Shown one piece after another: positions 8,619 to 17,292 of a stretch of 64,000 nucleotides of DNA (within the stretch, counting starts at the first letter, position 1; the number at the start of each line of letters is the position of its first letter). This DNA comes from OCS116 sp051531935 (GTDB taxonomy: Bacteria; Pseudomonadota; Alphaproteobacteria; Rhizobiales; OSC116): positions 124,001-188,000 of the forward strand of contig JAOPTR010000001.1 of the NCBI GenBank assembly GCA_051531935.1, read 5' to 3'. Position numbers and translations under genes: made by a program. The notes under the pieces were generated by a model that did no database searches, was not told the origin of the DNA, and saw only the letters and a program-made list of their open reading frames with translations.

Positions 8619-9884
8619 TTATAACCCTTCATAATTATACCCCGCATCGGTGCCTAACCACGATAAAAAGTCGGTTTCATCGGAAAATTTATTTTGCTCT
8701 TCAACGGCAATATTCGCCCAGAGCTTTTTCACGTCTAAAATATAATCCAGTCCTGCATCACGATATTCAATAGTTTCAATCGAATTCAGCTTATAAACAC
8801 TGTCATCAATCTCAAAATCAATGGCATTATCACCTTTTTGAATGGTGATTTTAATATCAAAATCCGATTTGGCTGTTGATTCAAAAAATCCCCTTTTATA
8901 GGCATTTGTAACGCTAAATATATCCACGCCTGTGCCGCCAGAAATTTCATTCACTTCAGCAGTAGCGGCGGTTTTAATGTTCAGCTCGTCATCACCTGCA
9001 TCGCCAAATAATTTATTATTACCATGCCCGCCTTTAATAATGTCATTGCCTGCACCGCCATGTATTTCGTCATTACCATTACCACCTAGTAATTGGTCAT
9101 TACCGCCCAAACCAAAAATTTTATTATTGCCGTTATAGACAGTGATGTAATTGTCAGCAGCACTCCCCGTTAAATGATCATCATGGTCAGAGCCAACGAT
9201 ATTTTCAATCGATACATAACTATCACCTTGGGCATCGCCGCCTGCAGCTGCGCCCGTATCTAAATTCACCAATACCGAAGTACCAGATTTATAATAACTT
9301 ACAGCATCAATTCCATCGCCACCATCCAACAGGTCGCCACCTTGCCCGCCATAAAGCGAATCGTTACCACCATTGCCATACAATTTATCATTGCCCGCGC
9401 CGCCTTCAAGCCTGTCACTTCCTGCTGCACCGTTTAATATGTCATTACCATCTTTGCCATCAATACGGCTTTCTTCTGCCCCACTATTCAATACATCATC
9501 AAAATTAGACCCGACAATGTTCTGAACACCAGTGACCATATCACCTTCGGCATGGCCACCTTTATTAGGCTGACCGTCCAAATAAACAGTCACCCCTGCA
9601 TTGGAAGCCGAATAATCGACAGTCGCACCGTATATGGACGAATGCATAGTGTCTTTGCCAGTACTAGACATAAATATAGGTATAAACCCACCCTCATCAG
9701 TCATGTCATCATCACCGTCTGTGCCATAATATCTTTTGGTTTCTGGGTCGCCACCAAGATCACCCAAACACCCGGTTAAAAGTGCAGCCATACTTGTCAT
9801 TGATAATAATTTAACGCCAGTAAGCTTGGTGCTTTTTTGTTTCAATATCTTTTTTTGCTTCAATATTATTGCATTGATACTCAT
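8619..9884 (-). CDS. RTX repeat protein, tandem paralogue with lipobox
   Basis: This 421-residue protein is a paralogue of the downstream gene. It shares the N-terminal KLLSMTS-xx-ALLTGC lipobox (Cys39 here), Ca2+-binding repeats such as GGAGNDKLYGNGGNDSLYGG, the spacer block SVLVNLDTGAAAGGDAQGD and the C-terminal end DAGYNYEGL. The N-terminal region before the lipobox is long and Lys-rich (KQKKILKQKSTK). RTX proteins are usually exported by type I systems through a C-terminal signal. A lipobox implies Sec and Lgt processing instead, or an anchored form. No type I exporter genes are in the window. Confidence 0.86.
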   Translation of the reverse strand: MSINAIILKQKKILKQKSTKLTGVKLLSMTSMAALLTGCLGDLGGDPETKRYYGTDGDDDMTDEGGFIPIFMSSTGKDTMHSSIYGATVDYSASNAGVTVYLDGQPNKGGHAEGDMVTGVQNIVGSNFDDVLNSGAEESRIDGKDGNDILNGAAGSDRLEGGAGNDKLYGNGGNDSLYGGQGGDLLDGGDGIDAVSYYKSGTSVLVNLDTGAAAGGDAQGDSYVSIENIVGSDHDDHLTGSAADNYITVYNGNNKIFGLGGNDQLLGGNGNDEIHGGAGNDIIKGGHGNNKLFGDAGDDELNIKTAATAEVNEISGGTGVDIFSVTNAYKRGFFESTAKSDFDIKITIQKGDNAIDFEIDDSVYKLNSIETIEYRDAGLDYILDVKKLWANIAVEEQNKFSDETDFLSWLGTDAGYNYEGL

Positions 9885-9897
9885 ATTCTCTCCAAAA

Positions 9898-10725
9898 CTA
9901 GTCCGAAATCACAATCACGGATAATTGCCGGCCCTCTTTAACTTGCCCTTTATGAGTCGCGCGGCGATGCGAGTAAAGCAAATTTTCGTTAGCATATGTA
10001 TCTATGCCAATATTTTTCACATCTAAAACGCCTGCATGCGCCAATATTTTGGCTGCCAAACCTGGCAAATTAAACATATAATGGCCTTCCCGCTCAGATT
10101 TACTGAAATAAGCCGAATATTCAAAGCTTTGTCGCGCAAATTTCAAAATAATCTCTTTTCCAACTTCATAAGATTCTCCTGCAACCGCAGGCCCAACGGA
10201 AGCGACAATTTGGTTTATATCCGCGCCCAAATCGACCATTTTTTGCACCGTTGCCTGAATAATTCCCGCGTAGGTGCTTGGCCAACCCGCATGAATGGCT
10301 GCAATCATATCGCCATTAAGTGTCGAAAGTAAGATGGGCACACAATCAGCAGTGCGAATGCCCAATGCCAAACCTTTTTGCTGGGTGATTATGGCATCGG
10401 CGATAGGTTCAGGCGAAATGGCGCTGGTTGTCGCAACAAATATATCGGCCTTATGCACCTGCTTAACGGTAAATAATCGTTGGCGCGTCAAACCCAAACT
10501 TTGGCAAACCAAATTCATATTGGCATCAATGTACTTTGGATTGTCTTCGGTCATTTCGGGATGTGCGCAATTAAGTGATGCGAATTCATCTTTAGACGCG
10601 CCACCAAGCCGTGTTAAAAATGCGTGTTTCACCTGCGGAATGTTGGCTAGATTTGATGCCAAAAAGCAAGGTAATTTGCCAATATTTGACAAATATTCGT
10701 CTATTTTGGGGTCATTTTTGCTCAT
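9898..10725 (-). CDS. pgeF: Peptidoglycan editing factor PgeF (multicopper oxidase-like laccase domain, YfiH)
   Basis: This 275-residue protein has the conserved metal-site motifs of the YfiH family: QVHKADIF, IRTADCVPILLS (Cys), AAIHAGWPSTYAGI (His) and the GPAVAGESYEVG segment. PgeF hydrolyses wrong L-Ser-containing UDP-MurNAc precursors and so keeps L-Ala at position 1 of the stem peptide. It is the last gene of lgt-midA-pgeF, a common alphaproteobacterial operon. A 71-nt gap separates it from midA. Confidence 0.9.
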   Translation of the reverse strand: MSKNDPKIDEYLSNIGKLPCFLASNLANIPQVKHAFLTRLGGASKDEFASLNCAHPEMTEDNPKYIDANMNLVCQSLGLTRQRLFTVKQVHKADIFVATTSAISPEPIADAIITQQKGLALGIRTADCVPILLSTLNGDMIAAIHAGWPSTYAGIIQATVQKMVDLGADINQIVASVGPAVAGESYEVGKEIILKFARQSFEYSAYFSKSEREGHYMFNLPGLAAKILAHAGVLDVKNIGIDTYANENLLYSHRRATHKGQVKEGRQLSVIVISD

Positions 10726-10796
10726 TTTTCGCCCTTTTTTGGTGTTTTATGGCCCAAAAACGCCGTTTTTTGAGGCTTTTTTAGGCCGTATTCACT

Positions 10797-11879
10797 CTAT
10801 TCTAGCCCAAATCCTGCGGCTGTAAACTCACTATTTTGCAAGCATAATACTTTAAATAAATTACCCATTTGCTCTTCATCAATAAGCCGATGTAAAGCTT
10901 GTGCAATTTCCAATTCTTTATCGGGGTTCTTGCGGATAAGCATTTGCGCGCGCAAGCCAATCGCCAAATCACCCAAAAAATTAGCCTGAGTCACAACAGG
11001 GCTAGCAACAATGTTATTTTGCTCTGCATGTTCTTTTAAAGCGGTAAAATTAACATGCGCGGTGATGTCTTGTTCACCCAAATTATCAAATATTTTTGCA
11101 AATTTGTGTTGTTTAACCGCTTGTAATGTATCACCAAACCCATGACCATCATGCCCATAATCTATAATAAGCGCATTGCCGCGCTGTTGTTGCAAAATTT
11201 CAATAACCTTATCTAAATAATAAAGACTGGCGGGGCTGTTTTCAAAAATCGCACCATCTGCTGCACGTCCCTCAAGTATTTTTGGCAATTGTGGCTCAAC
11301 AGGTTTCATCGAAATTGTCGGGCTAATTTCACTGTCTTTTTCAGTCACCATTCGCTGATACCAAGCATTATCCAAAAACTCATATTGATCAATCGGCAAT
11401 GCGTCAAAAAATTCATTGGCTACAAATAAACAAGGCGCTGAATTTAAAGACAATTTAAGCTCATCCAAATTCGAATGCCAACTAATTTCATCATCAAATT
11501 CGGCTAATTTTTCACGCTGCATTTCAATCAATTTGGGGCTCATTTCCACCATATGAATGTGCAGTTTGAATTTAGTTTTAAACTTAGCCATAGAACGCAG
11601 GATATCGGCCATTAAAGTGCCGCGGCCTGGCCCCATTTCAATCACATTAAATTCGGGGTCATTAGGCATTTTAACAATGCAATCCACCAACCATAGGCCG
11701 ATAATTTCGCCAAACATTTGGCTTATTTCTGGCGCGGTTGTAAAATCGCCATCTTTGCCAAAAACATCCGAACGCATATAATAACCATGTGTTGGATGGG
11801 ATAAACAAATTTGCATAAATTCCGAAATACTCATCATGCCGTTTTTTTGGGCGATATATGATTTTAAAATATCTTTCAT
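10797..11879 (-). CDS. Class I SAM-dependent methyltransferase, MidA/NDUFAF7 family
   Basis: This 360-residue protein has an SAM-binding glycine motif, EMGPGRGTLMADIL, about residues 83-96, and the family regions ISEFMQICLSHPTHGYYM and FFDALPIDQYEF. The mitochondrial homologue NDUFAF7/MidA dimethylates an arginine of a complex I subunit during assembly. The bacterial target is inferred, not shown. Its ATG at 11879 directly abuts the lgt stop at 11880, so translation is coupled. Confidence 0.9.
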   Translation of the reverse strand: MKDILKSYIAQKNGMMSISEFMQICLSHPTHGYYMRSDVFGKDGDFTTAPEISQMFGEIIGLWLVDCIVKMPNDPEFNVIEMGPGRGTLMADILRSMAKFKTKFKLHIHMVEMSPKLIEMQREKLAEFDDEISWHSNLDELKLSLNSAPCLFVANEFFDALPIDQYEFLDNAWYQRMVTEKDSEISPTISMKPVEPQLPKILEGRAADGAIFENSPASLYYLDKVIEILQQQRGNALIIDYGHDGHGFGDTLQAVKQHKFAKIFDNLGEQDITAHVNFTALKEHAEQNNIVASPVVTQANFLGDLAIGLRAQMLIRKNPDKELEIAQALHRLIDEEQMGNLFKVLCLQNSEFTAAGFGLE

Positions 11880-12710
11880 TTAAACAGCTTTCTTATACTT
11901 GGCATTTTTTGAGGTGAAAATAAAATAAATACCCAATATAATCATTGGCATAGATAAAATCATACCCTGAGTGACAAAGCCTAAATAATAACCAATTTGG
12001 GCATCAGGTATGCGGAAAAACTCGACGAATATACGGCTTGAGCCATATAAAATGCCAAATATACCTGCAATTAAGCCTGGACGTTTAAGAGCTTTAAACT
12101 TCCATATAAGCACGCTTAAAATAATAAAAGTAAGCAGCCCTTCTAACAATGCTTCATATAACTGACTTGGGTGGCGTGGTGGGTTGGCACCGCCATCTGG
12201 AAAACGTACCGCCCATGCCACATTGGTAACATGGCCATATAGCTCGCCATTAATGAAATTAGTAATCCGCCCCAAAAACAAACCTATTGGTAGTGCAGCC
12301 ATTAAGACATCGAACAAATGGCGATAATATAGTTTTTTGATACGTGCAAAAATTAGGATGATAATTGCCGAAAATAAAATACCACCATGAATAGACATGC
12401 CGCCATCCATCACATAAAATACTTCAATCGGGTTGGCGATATATTTATCGAGATTATAGAATAAAATATAACCAAGACGCCCACCAAAAAACACACCAAT
12501 AAATGTGTAGAATGCCAAATCATCAACTAAATCATTATCTAAACCAGATTTCGCTGCCCATAATTTGGGTGTATTGACTAGTTTTTTGATATAGAGCATG
12601 CCTACCAATAAGGAAACTAAGTAAGCAAGGCCGTACCATTTAATTGATAACGGGCCTAGGCTTATGGCGGTTGGATCTATGTTGGGGAAGGCAAAACCAA
12701 TTTCTGACAT
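11880..12710 (-). CDS. lgt: Prolipoprotein diacylglyceryl transferase
   Basis: This 276-residue integral membrane enzyme has seven hydrophobic helices. It moves diacylglycerol from phosphatidylglycerol to the lipobox Cys of prolipoproteins. Visible motifs are GVFFGGRLGYILFYN, MSIHGGILFS, the Lgt signature GRITNFINGELYGH and PRHPSQLYEALLEG. The ATG at 12710 (GAGAG upstream, family-like MSEIGFAFPNID) is preferred to 12734. Its products would include the two RTX proteins with lipoboxes nearby. It heads the lgt-midA-pgeF operon. Confidence 0.95.
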   Translation of the reverse strand: MSEIGFAFPNIDPTAISLGPLSIKWYGLAYLVSLLVGMLYIKKLVNTPKLWAAKSGLDNDLVDDLAFYTFIGVFFGGRLGYILFYNLDKYIANPIEVFYVMDGGMSIHGGILFSAIIILIFARIKKLYYRHLFDVLMAALPIGLFLGRITNFINGELYGHVTNVAWAVRFPDGGANPPRHPSQLYEALLEGLLTFIILSVLIWKFKALKRPGLIAGIFGILYGSSRIFVEFFRIPDAQIGYYLGFVTQGMILSMPMIILGIYFIFTSKNAKYKKAV

Positions 12711-12770
12711 TTGAACTCTCTTTTTAAAACTCAATTGAGGCTAATATATTATATTTTCAAAAATGGGCAA

Positions 12771-12805
12771 TAAAAAAGCCCGCAAATTTTTGAATTTGCG
12801 GGCTT
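12771..12805 (-). terminator. Intrinsic terminator after the pseudoazurin gene
   Basis: A 13-bp perfect stem (AAGCCCGCAAATT / AATTTGCGGGCTT) with a 4-nt loop is followed on the minus strand by a T run. It lies just after the pseudoazurin stop and before lgt. Confidence 0.9.
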
Positions 12806-12829
12806 CTCAAAGGGATTATTTTGGTTTGC

Positions 12830-13294
12830 TTATTCCATAGCGTCCACTTGTTCATAAAGCTTTTTATACACTTTTTTGGCTTTGCCTTTTTGTTTAGAGG
12901 CTTTTACATCATCATAATTTGTTTTGTAATCACCCACCAAAATAAGGCCTACCATGCCCATGCCACGATGTGGTGTGCAATAATAACCGTATGTACCATC
13001 GACTGTATATGTCACTTCAAAATCCTTGCCGATTTTACTTTTCCAGTTCTCGGCACCTTCTGGGATGGCTTTTTTGTCGGATTGGCTGTTGTGACCCTTA
13101 CTTTTAGAAATAAATCTCACTGTATCGCCAAGCTCAATTTTTAAAACTGCTGGATAAAAAACCATACGTTCTTTTTTATTGTCAGGGTTTTTGTTGTACA
13201 TCAATACTTCATGCGTGGCAGCCCACACAGAGCTGACACCAACTGCAGATGTAATAAGAATGGCAGTGGTAAGTGTTAAAAGTTTGCGTAACAT
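12830..13294 (-). CDS. Pseudoazurin (periplasmic blue copper protein)
   Basis: From the ATG at 13294 (GGAG seven bases upstream) the product has 154 residues, with a Sec signal peptide cut near VWA-A (25/26) and a cupredoxin domain. Copper ligands are visible as His68 (KGHNS), Cys106, His109 and Met114 in YYCTPHRGMGM. Pseudoazurins carry electrons to nitrite or nitrous oxide reductases, or other periplasmic enzymes. No denitrification gene is in the window, so the partner is unknown. The C-terminal about 35 residues are Lys-rich. An ATG at 13369 is open but lacks a ribosome site. Confidence 0.88.
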   Translation of the reverse strand: MLRKLLTLTTAILITSAVGVSSVWAATHEVLMYNKNPDNKKERMVFYPAVLKIELGDTVRFISKSKGHNSQSDKKAIPEGAENWKSKIGKDFEVTYTVDGTYGYYCTPHRGMGMVGLILVGDYKTNYDDVKASKQKGKAKKVYKKLYEQVDAME

Positions 13295-13337
13295 ATTGAA
13301 CTCCAAGTTCCGATTTGACATTAATTTCAAAATTAAA

Positions 13338-13351
13338 ATGACACAAATCAA
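13338..13351 (-). promoter_or_regulatory. Possible FNR/CRP-type box before the pseudoazurin gene
   Basis: On the minus strand TTGATTTGTGTCAT matches the TTGA-N6-TCAA pattern at seven of eight positions, 43-57 nt before the pseudoazurin start. Oxygen or nitrogen-oxide regulators of the FNR family often control pseudoazurin, so the site is plausible but unproven. Confidence 0.3.
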
Positions 13352-13529
13352 ATTTGTCTGCAAATCCAATATTTCCTATTTATCCTTTATAAAACAGATC
13401 GTTAAGTGTCTAAATGTACATTAGTGACGCAGTTACAGATTAATTTTGTACGGTGGAAAACTCTAAAAGCACTTTAAAAAAATTTAGGGCCACCTATATA
13501 TTTAACATACATAATTTAAAGGAAAAAAA

Positions 13530-13829
13530 ATGAACGACCCACATGTAGCGCATAAAATGATGGCATATGACGCTGGCAAAAAAGATGTCATGCTAGCTTA
13601 TATTTTGTGGTTCTTTTTAGGAAGTTTTGGCGTACATAGATTGTATATGGACCGCACATTCTCTGGCGTTTTAATGGCTTTACTACATGTTGTTTCTTGG
13701 GGTTTAACCCTTGTTGTAATTGGTTTTGTTGGCCTCGGTTTTCTGGGTCTATGGTGGTTGATTGATGCCTTTTTAATTATGGGTTGGGTGGAGCGCCATA
13801 ACATGCAACTTGCTGAACATATTGGCTAA
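13530..13829 (+). CDS. TM2 domain membrane protein
   Basis: This 99-residue protein has the TM2 pattern: AYILWFFLGSFGVHRLYMDR as the first helix and DRF-like turn, then a second hydrophobic region ending in GLWWLIDAFLIMGWVERHN. TM2 proteins are small inner-membrane proteins of unknown role. AAAGGAAAAAAA precedes the ATG as a strong ribosome site. It is transcribed away from the pseudoazurin gene and ends before a VOC gene at 13937. Confidence 0.88.
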   Translation: MNDPHVAHKMMAYDAGKKDVMLAYILWFFLGSFGVHRLYMDRTFSGVLMALLHVVSWGLTLVVIGFVGLGFLGLWWLIDAFLIMGWVERHNMQLAEHIG

Positions 13830-13936
13830 TTGCCGCATTATTTGGCTAGCTATTGATTAAGCGTCCAAAACAGTATAACTTAAATTAACCTTTGGCTGAA
13901 ATTGCCTGTGGCACCTAGTTTGAGTAATAGTTGAAT

Positions 13937-14371
13937 ATGGATGATAGTCAAAATAACCACCCCAATGATGAGCGCAAAGGCCATGTGATTGGTTTTGGTG
14001 GCGTGTTTTTTAAATCAAAACGCCCTGCTGACCTCGCTCATTGGTATAAAACCATATTGGGTGTGCCCGTTAGCGACAATGGCGTGGCTTTGTTCAACCG
14101 ATCTGCCAACAAAGATTTTGCTCAATATGACATCACTTTATGGGCACCATTTGAAGAAAACACCAATTATTTTTCACCGACCGAATCTGGTTTTATGATT
14201 AATTATATGGTTGATGATTTAAATATGCTTTTAGACCGCATTAAACGCCATGGGATTTTGCCGGTACAACCCACTGAAATCACGCGAGATGGTAAATTTG
14301 CTTGGATAATGGACCCAGAAGGCAATAAAATCGAACTTTGGCAACCTTTGCGCCCTGAGGACGAGGCGTAA
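13937..14371 (+). CDS. VOC superfamily (glyoxalase/bleomycin-resistance-like) protein
   Basis: This 144-residue protein has two beta-alpha-beta-beta-beta modules: VIGFGGVFFKSKRPADLAHWY at the start and a C-terminal IMDPEGNKIELWQP with the metal-binding Glu. Members are metal-dependent lyases, dioxygenases or binding proteins, and the substrate cannot be told. A TTG at 13931 is also open, but the ATG at 13937 is taken. The gene is 6 nt before the next small membrane gene. Confidence 0.85.
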   Translation: MDDSQNNHPNDERKGHVIGFGGVFFKSKRPADLAHWYKTILGVPVSDNGVALFNRSANKDFAQYDITLWAPFEENTNYFSPTESGFMINYMVDDLNMLLDRIKRHGILPVQPTEITRDGKFAWIMDPEGNKIELWQPLRPEDEA

Positions 14372-14377
14372 GCGGTT

Positions 14378-14788
14378 ATGCCACTCATCATTTATATATA
14401 TTGTATTTTACTCACGATATCTGCAATATATGGCATTCATATTTTGAAGCCAAAGATTAACTATATGCTAGGCGCTGCATTATTTGTGCTATTTTGTTGG
14501 TTTGTTTGCATTGATTATTACTTACCGAGCCAGCAAATATTCACCTCACAAATTACCTTAGCAATTTATGCATTTTGCGCAATATGTTGGCAGGCCATTG
14601 AATTAAAAGCAGTAAAAGCATATATGCAGGCTCAAAATTCCGAAGACTTGACTGCAATGCAACAAGAATTTGACCAAGATAAAAATCTGATGCCATTACT
14701 GACCGGCATACTTTTTACCTTGGCGTTTTTCTTTTATTTTCCGATATTATATATGGGGTTTGATGTTTTTGTACGCATCTCAAATTAA
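14378..14788 (+). CDS. Hypothetical four-helix membrane protein
   Basis: This 136-residue protein has four hydrophobic stretches: residues about 3-22, 28-46, 58-75 and 108-130. A soluble loop (MQAQNSEDLTAMQQEFDQDKN) lies between helices 3 and 4. I do not recognise the family. It follows the VOC gene by 6 nt and is probably co-transcribed. It converges with apt. Confidence 0.6.
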   Translation: MPLIIYIYCILLTISAIYGIHILKPKINYMLGAALFVLFCWFVCIDYYLPSQQIFTSQITLAIYAFCAICWQAIELKAVKAYMQAQNSEDLTAMQQEFDQDKNLMPLLTGILFTLAFFFYFPILYMGFDVFVRISN

Positions 14789-14811
14789 AGCGATGAGTGA
14801 CTTCATTTTTC

Positions 14812-15345
14812 TTATTCGCCCTCAAATGCACATATAGCGCGAGATTCAACACCTGCTTCTTTTAATTTATCGCCGCCGCCCAGTTCTGGCAGATCTACAA
14901 CAAAACCAGCATGCTCAACAATACCACCCAGGCGCCTAATTAACTTAACGCCTGCTAAGGCAGTGCCACCTGTCGCCAATAGATCATCTAGCAATAGGAT
15001 TTTCTGGCCTGCTTCTATGGCATCTTTATGAATTTCGATGACGGCTGAACCGTATTCTAGGTCATATTCTTCGGAGATAACATCCGCAGGTAATTTGCCT
15101 TTTTTGCGGATGGGAATAAACCCCTTGCCCATTTCTATCGCCAATGCGCCACCAATGATAAAGCCGCGGGCATCTATACCAGCAATCAGGTCGAATTCTT
15201 GATCTTTATAAAGCTCGGCAAGTTGTTTTATCACCTCGCGCATGCCATCTGCATCGCCAAAAAGTGTTGTTACATCGCGAAACATGATGCCTGCATGCGG
15301 ATAATCTGGAATGGTACGAATAAGTGATTGAATATCGAATGACAT
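14812..15345 (-). CDS. apt: Adenine phosphoribosyltransferase
   Basis: This 177-residue protein has the APT start (IRTIPDYPHAGIMFRDVTTLF) and the PRPP loop LLLDDLLATGGTA at about residues 119-131. It makes AMP from adenine and PRPP. AGGA lies nine bases before the ATG. It follows mtnP by 28 nt, and mtnP supplies adenine from methylthioadenosine, so the pair forms an adenine-salvage unit. Confidence 0.96.
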   Translation of the reverse strand: MSFDIQSLIRTIPDYPHAGIMFRDVTTLFGDADGMREVIKQLAELYKDQEFDLIAGIDARGFIIGGALAIEMGKGFIPIRKKGKLPADVISEEYDLEYGSAVIEIHKDAIEAGQKILLLDDLLATGGTALAGVKLIRRLGGIVEHAGFVVDLPELGGGDKLKEAGVESRAICAFEGE

Positions 15346-15373
15346 GGTTTTTTCCTATACTATACGAATGGTT

Positions 15374-16243
15374 TTATAAAACGCGGCCTGCGATGGCATC
15401 TAGTTTTGCGATTAATTTGGGGTCTCTATCATCTGGTGCGGTCATAATGGCAAATTCTAACGCTTTATCGGAACCGATGGAGCAGGCTTCGTGTTCTGCA
15501 GGGTAGGTTTCTAATAATTTAAGCACTAATTTACGCGCATTTTCGTTATTCTGTTTCAGCACGGCGAGAATTTTGGGAATGTCCACCTCGCCATGGTCAG
15601 GGTGCCAACAATCATAATCCGTCACCATAGAGACAGCTGCATAACAAATTTCGGCCTCGCGCGCGAGTTTCGCTTCGGGCTGGTTGGTCATACCGATGAC
15701 ATCACACCCCCACTGGCGGTACATATTGCTTTCGGCCAAGCTGCTAAATTGCGGCCCTTCCATAGCTAAATACGTACCGTGAAGGTGGGATTTAGTATCC
15801 AAGCTTTGTGCGGCCTCATATAGCCGTTTTTGCAAGTTGGGGCTAATTGGATAGGCAAGCGACACATGTGCCACACAGCCACTACCAAAAAAGCTTTTTT
15901 CGCGGTTGACGGTGCGGTCGATAAATTGATCTATAATCACAAAATCGCCTGGCGCATATTCTTCCTTTAGCGAACCAACGGCACTAAGTGAAATAAGATC
16001 GGTGACGCCTGCGCGTTTGAGGATGTCTATATTGGCACGGTAATTAATATCGGTCGGGCTGATTTTATGGCCACGGCCATGACGAGGAAGAAACACCAAT
16101 TTGATGCCATTATATTCGGCAATCAATAATTCATCCGACGGCTCACCCCATGGGCTTTGAACTTTGACCCATTGTTTATTTGTGATCTCTGGTAGATCAT
16201 AAATACCGCTACCACCAATAAAGCCTAAAACTGTTTTTGTCAT
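15374..16243 (-). CDS. mtnP: S-methyl-5'-thioadenosine phosphorylase
   Basis: This 289-residue member of the nucleoside phosphorylase family has GFIGGSGIYDLPE at the phosphate site, LPRHGRGHKISP, and the MTAP segment EGPQFSSLAESNMYRQW followed by GMTNQPEAKLAREAE. It splits methylthioadenosine into adenine and methylthioribose 1-phosphate. The ATG at 16243 has AAAGG seven bases upstream, while the ATG at 16249 is too close to that site, so 16243 is chosen. It is followed by apt. Confidence 0.93.
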   Translation of the reverse strand: MTKTVLGFIGGSGIYDLPEITNKQWVKVQSPWGEPSDELLIAEYNGIKLVFLPRHGRGHKISPTDINYRANIDILKRAGVTDLISLSAVGSLKEEYAPGDFVIIDQFIDRTVNREKSFFGSGCVAHVSLAYPISPNLQKRLYEAAQSLDTKSHLHGTYLAMEGPQFSSLAESNMYRQWGCDVIGMTNQPEAKLAREAEICYAAVSMVTDYDCWHPDHGEVDIPKILAVLKQNNENARKLVLKLLETYPAEHEACSIGSDKALEFAIMTAPDDRDPKLIAKLDAIAGRVL

Positions 16244-16300
16244 ATTCATGCCTTTGCAATTCGATTTTTACTTTATCTCGATTCGGAAAAAATGACATAA

Positions 16301-16327
16301 AAAAAGAGACCTATAAGGTCTCTTTTT
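16301..16327 (-). terminator. Intrinsic terminator after petC
   Basis: A 12-bp stem (AAAAAGAGACCT / AGGTCTCTTTTT) with loop ATA lies between petC and mtnP. It has T runs on both strands but serves the minus-strand pet operon. Confidence 0.85.
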
Positions 16328-16355
16328 CTTTAACTTGTTGTGAATGTAGAATTCA

Positions 16356-17282
16356 CTAATGTCTAACATTTTCCCAGATGCGGCGTTTGACAGCATACAT
16401 AAGACCTGCAAGGATGATGAGGTAAAGCAGCACTTTGATGCCAATGCTTTTACGTTCTTCCATTTTAGGTTCTGCTGCCCAGATAAGGAATGAAGATACA
16501 TCTTCAGCTTGTTGAGCCAAAGTGGCTTTTGTGCCGTCTGTATATTCTACACTATCTTCATCTAGAGGCTGAGACATTGCAATTTTATTGCCCTCGTAGA
16601 AGTGATTAAAATTACTATCGCCAAGTTCGAAATGCACTGGTGTGTAATCTGGATTCGCTTCTTTACCAAGGTGGTTTACATGTTCATCATTTTTGATGAT
16701 ATATTCTGGCACATCTTCAGCATAACCAACGAGTAGATTATAAATATAATTACTACCGCCTGTTAAGCCATCACGACCCATAAACATATCTTTAAAGCTA
16801 AAGTGACCACGCGCTTTTGCGATCAACGAAAGATCTGGTGGCATCGCACCGCCATTAGATGATTTGGCTGCATTTGCATTGGCAAATGGCGCAGGCATAG
16901 GATCTTTTGGCTCACGCGCACGCATGAACATTTCGCCTTCGGCATCAGGGCCGTCTTCAATTTCATATTCGGCAGCTAGAGCTTTAACCGCGGCTTCTGA
17001 AAATTCAGGGCCACCTGGTTGGCTTAAGTTACGGAACATAACCAAATCCATTGCATGGCAATTGGCACAAACTTCTTTGTAAACCTGATAGCCACGTTGC
17101 AATTGAGCACGATCGAACGTGCCGAACACGCCTGCCCATGACCAATCGACATGTACTGGCTCTGGTGCGCCTTCAATAGAACCACCAGAAGCAAAAGCTG
17201 AGCTTGTTAGTGAGGTAGCAACAACGAAAGCCAAAGCGGTTTTACGTGCAACAGAGGTGATATTTAGTTTTAGATTATTCAT
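16356..17282 (-). CDS. petC: Cytochrome c1 of the bc1 complex
   Basis: From the ATG at 17282 (AAGGGGG upstream) the protein has 308 residues: a Sec signal peptide ending near AFA-SGG, heme c motif CANCH, the axial-Met region after GGAMPPDLSLIAKARG, and a C-terminal anchor helix (GIKVLLYLIILAGLMYAV). It passes electrons from the Rieske protein to soluble cytochrome c. The frame is open to 17351, but the upstream part lies inside petB. It is the last gene of petABC, 10 nt after petB. Confidence 0.94.
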   Translation of the reverse strand: MNNLKLNITSVARKTALAFVVATSLTSSAFASGGSIEGAPEPVHVDWSWAGVFGTFDRAQLQRGYQVYKEVCANCHAMDLVMFRNLSQPGGPEFSEAAVKALAAEYEIEDGPDAEGEMFMRAREPKDPMPAPFANANAAKSSNGGAMPPDLSLIAKARGHFSFKDMFMGRDGLTGGSNYIYNLLVGYAEDVPEYIIKNDEHVNHLGKEANPDYTPVHFELGDSNFNHFYEGNKIAMSQPLDEDSVEYTDGTKATLAQQAEDVSSFLIWAAEPKMEERKSIGIKVLLYLIILAGLMYAVKRRIWENVRH

Positions 17283-17292
17283 TATAACCCCC

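Noticed and set aside
8932..9138. Plus-strand open frame inside the RTX gene
   Set aside because: It is the antisense of Gly/Asp-rich repeats and shows Pro/Ser/Leu runs with no ribosome site.
13497..13529. Riboswitch before the TM2 gene
   Set aside because: Only a plain AAAGGAAAAA ribosome site is visible and no conserved fold can be recognised.
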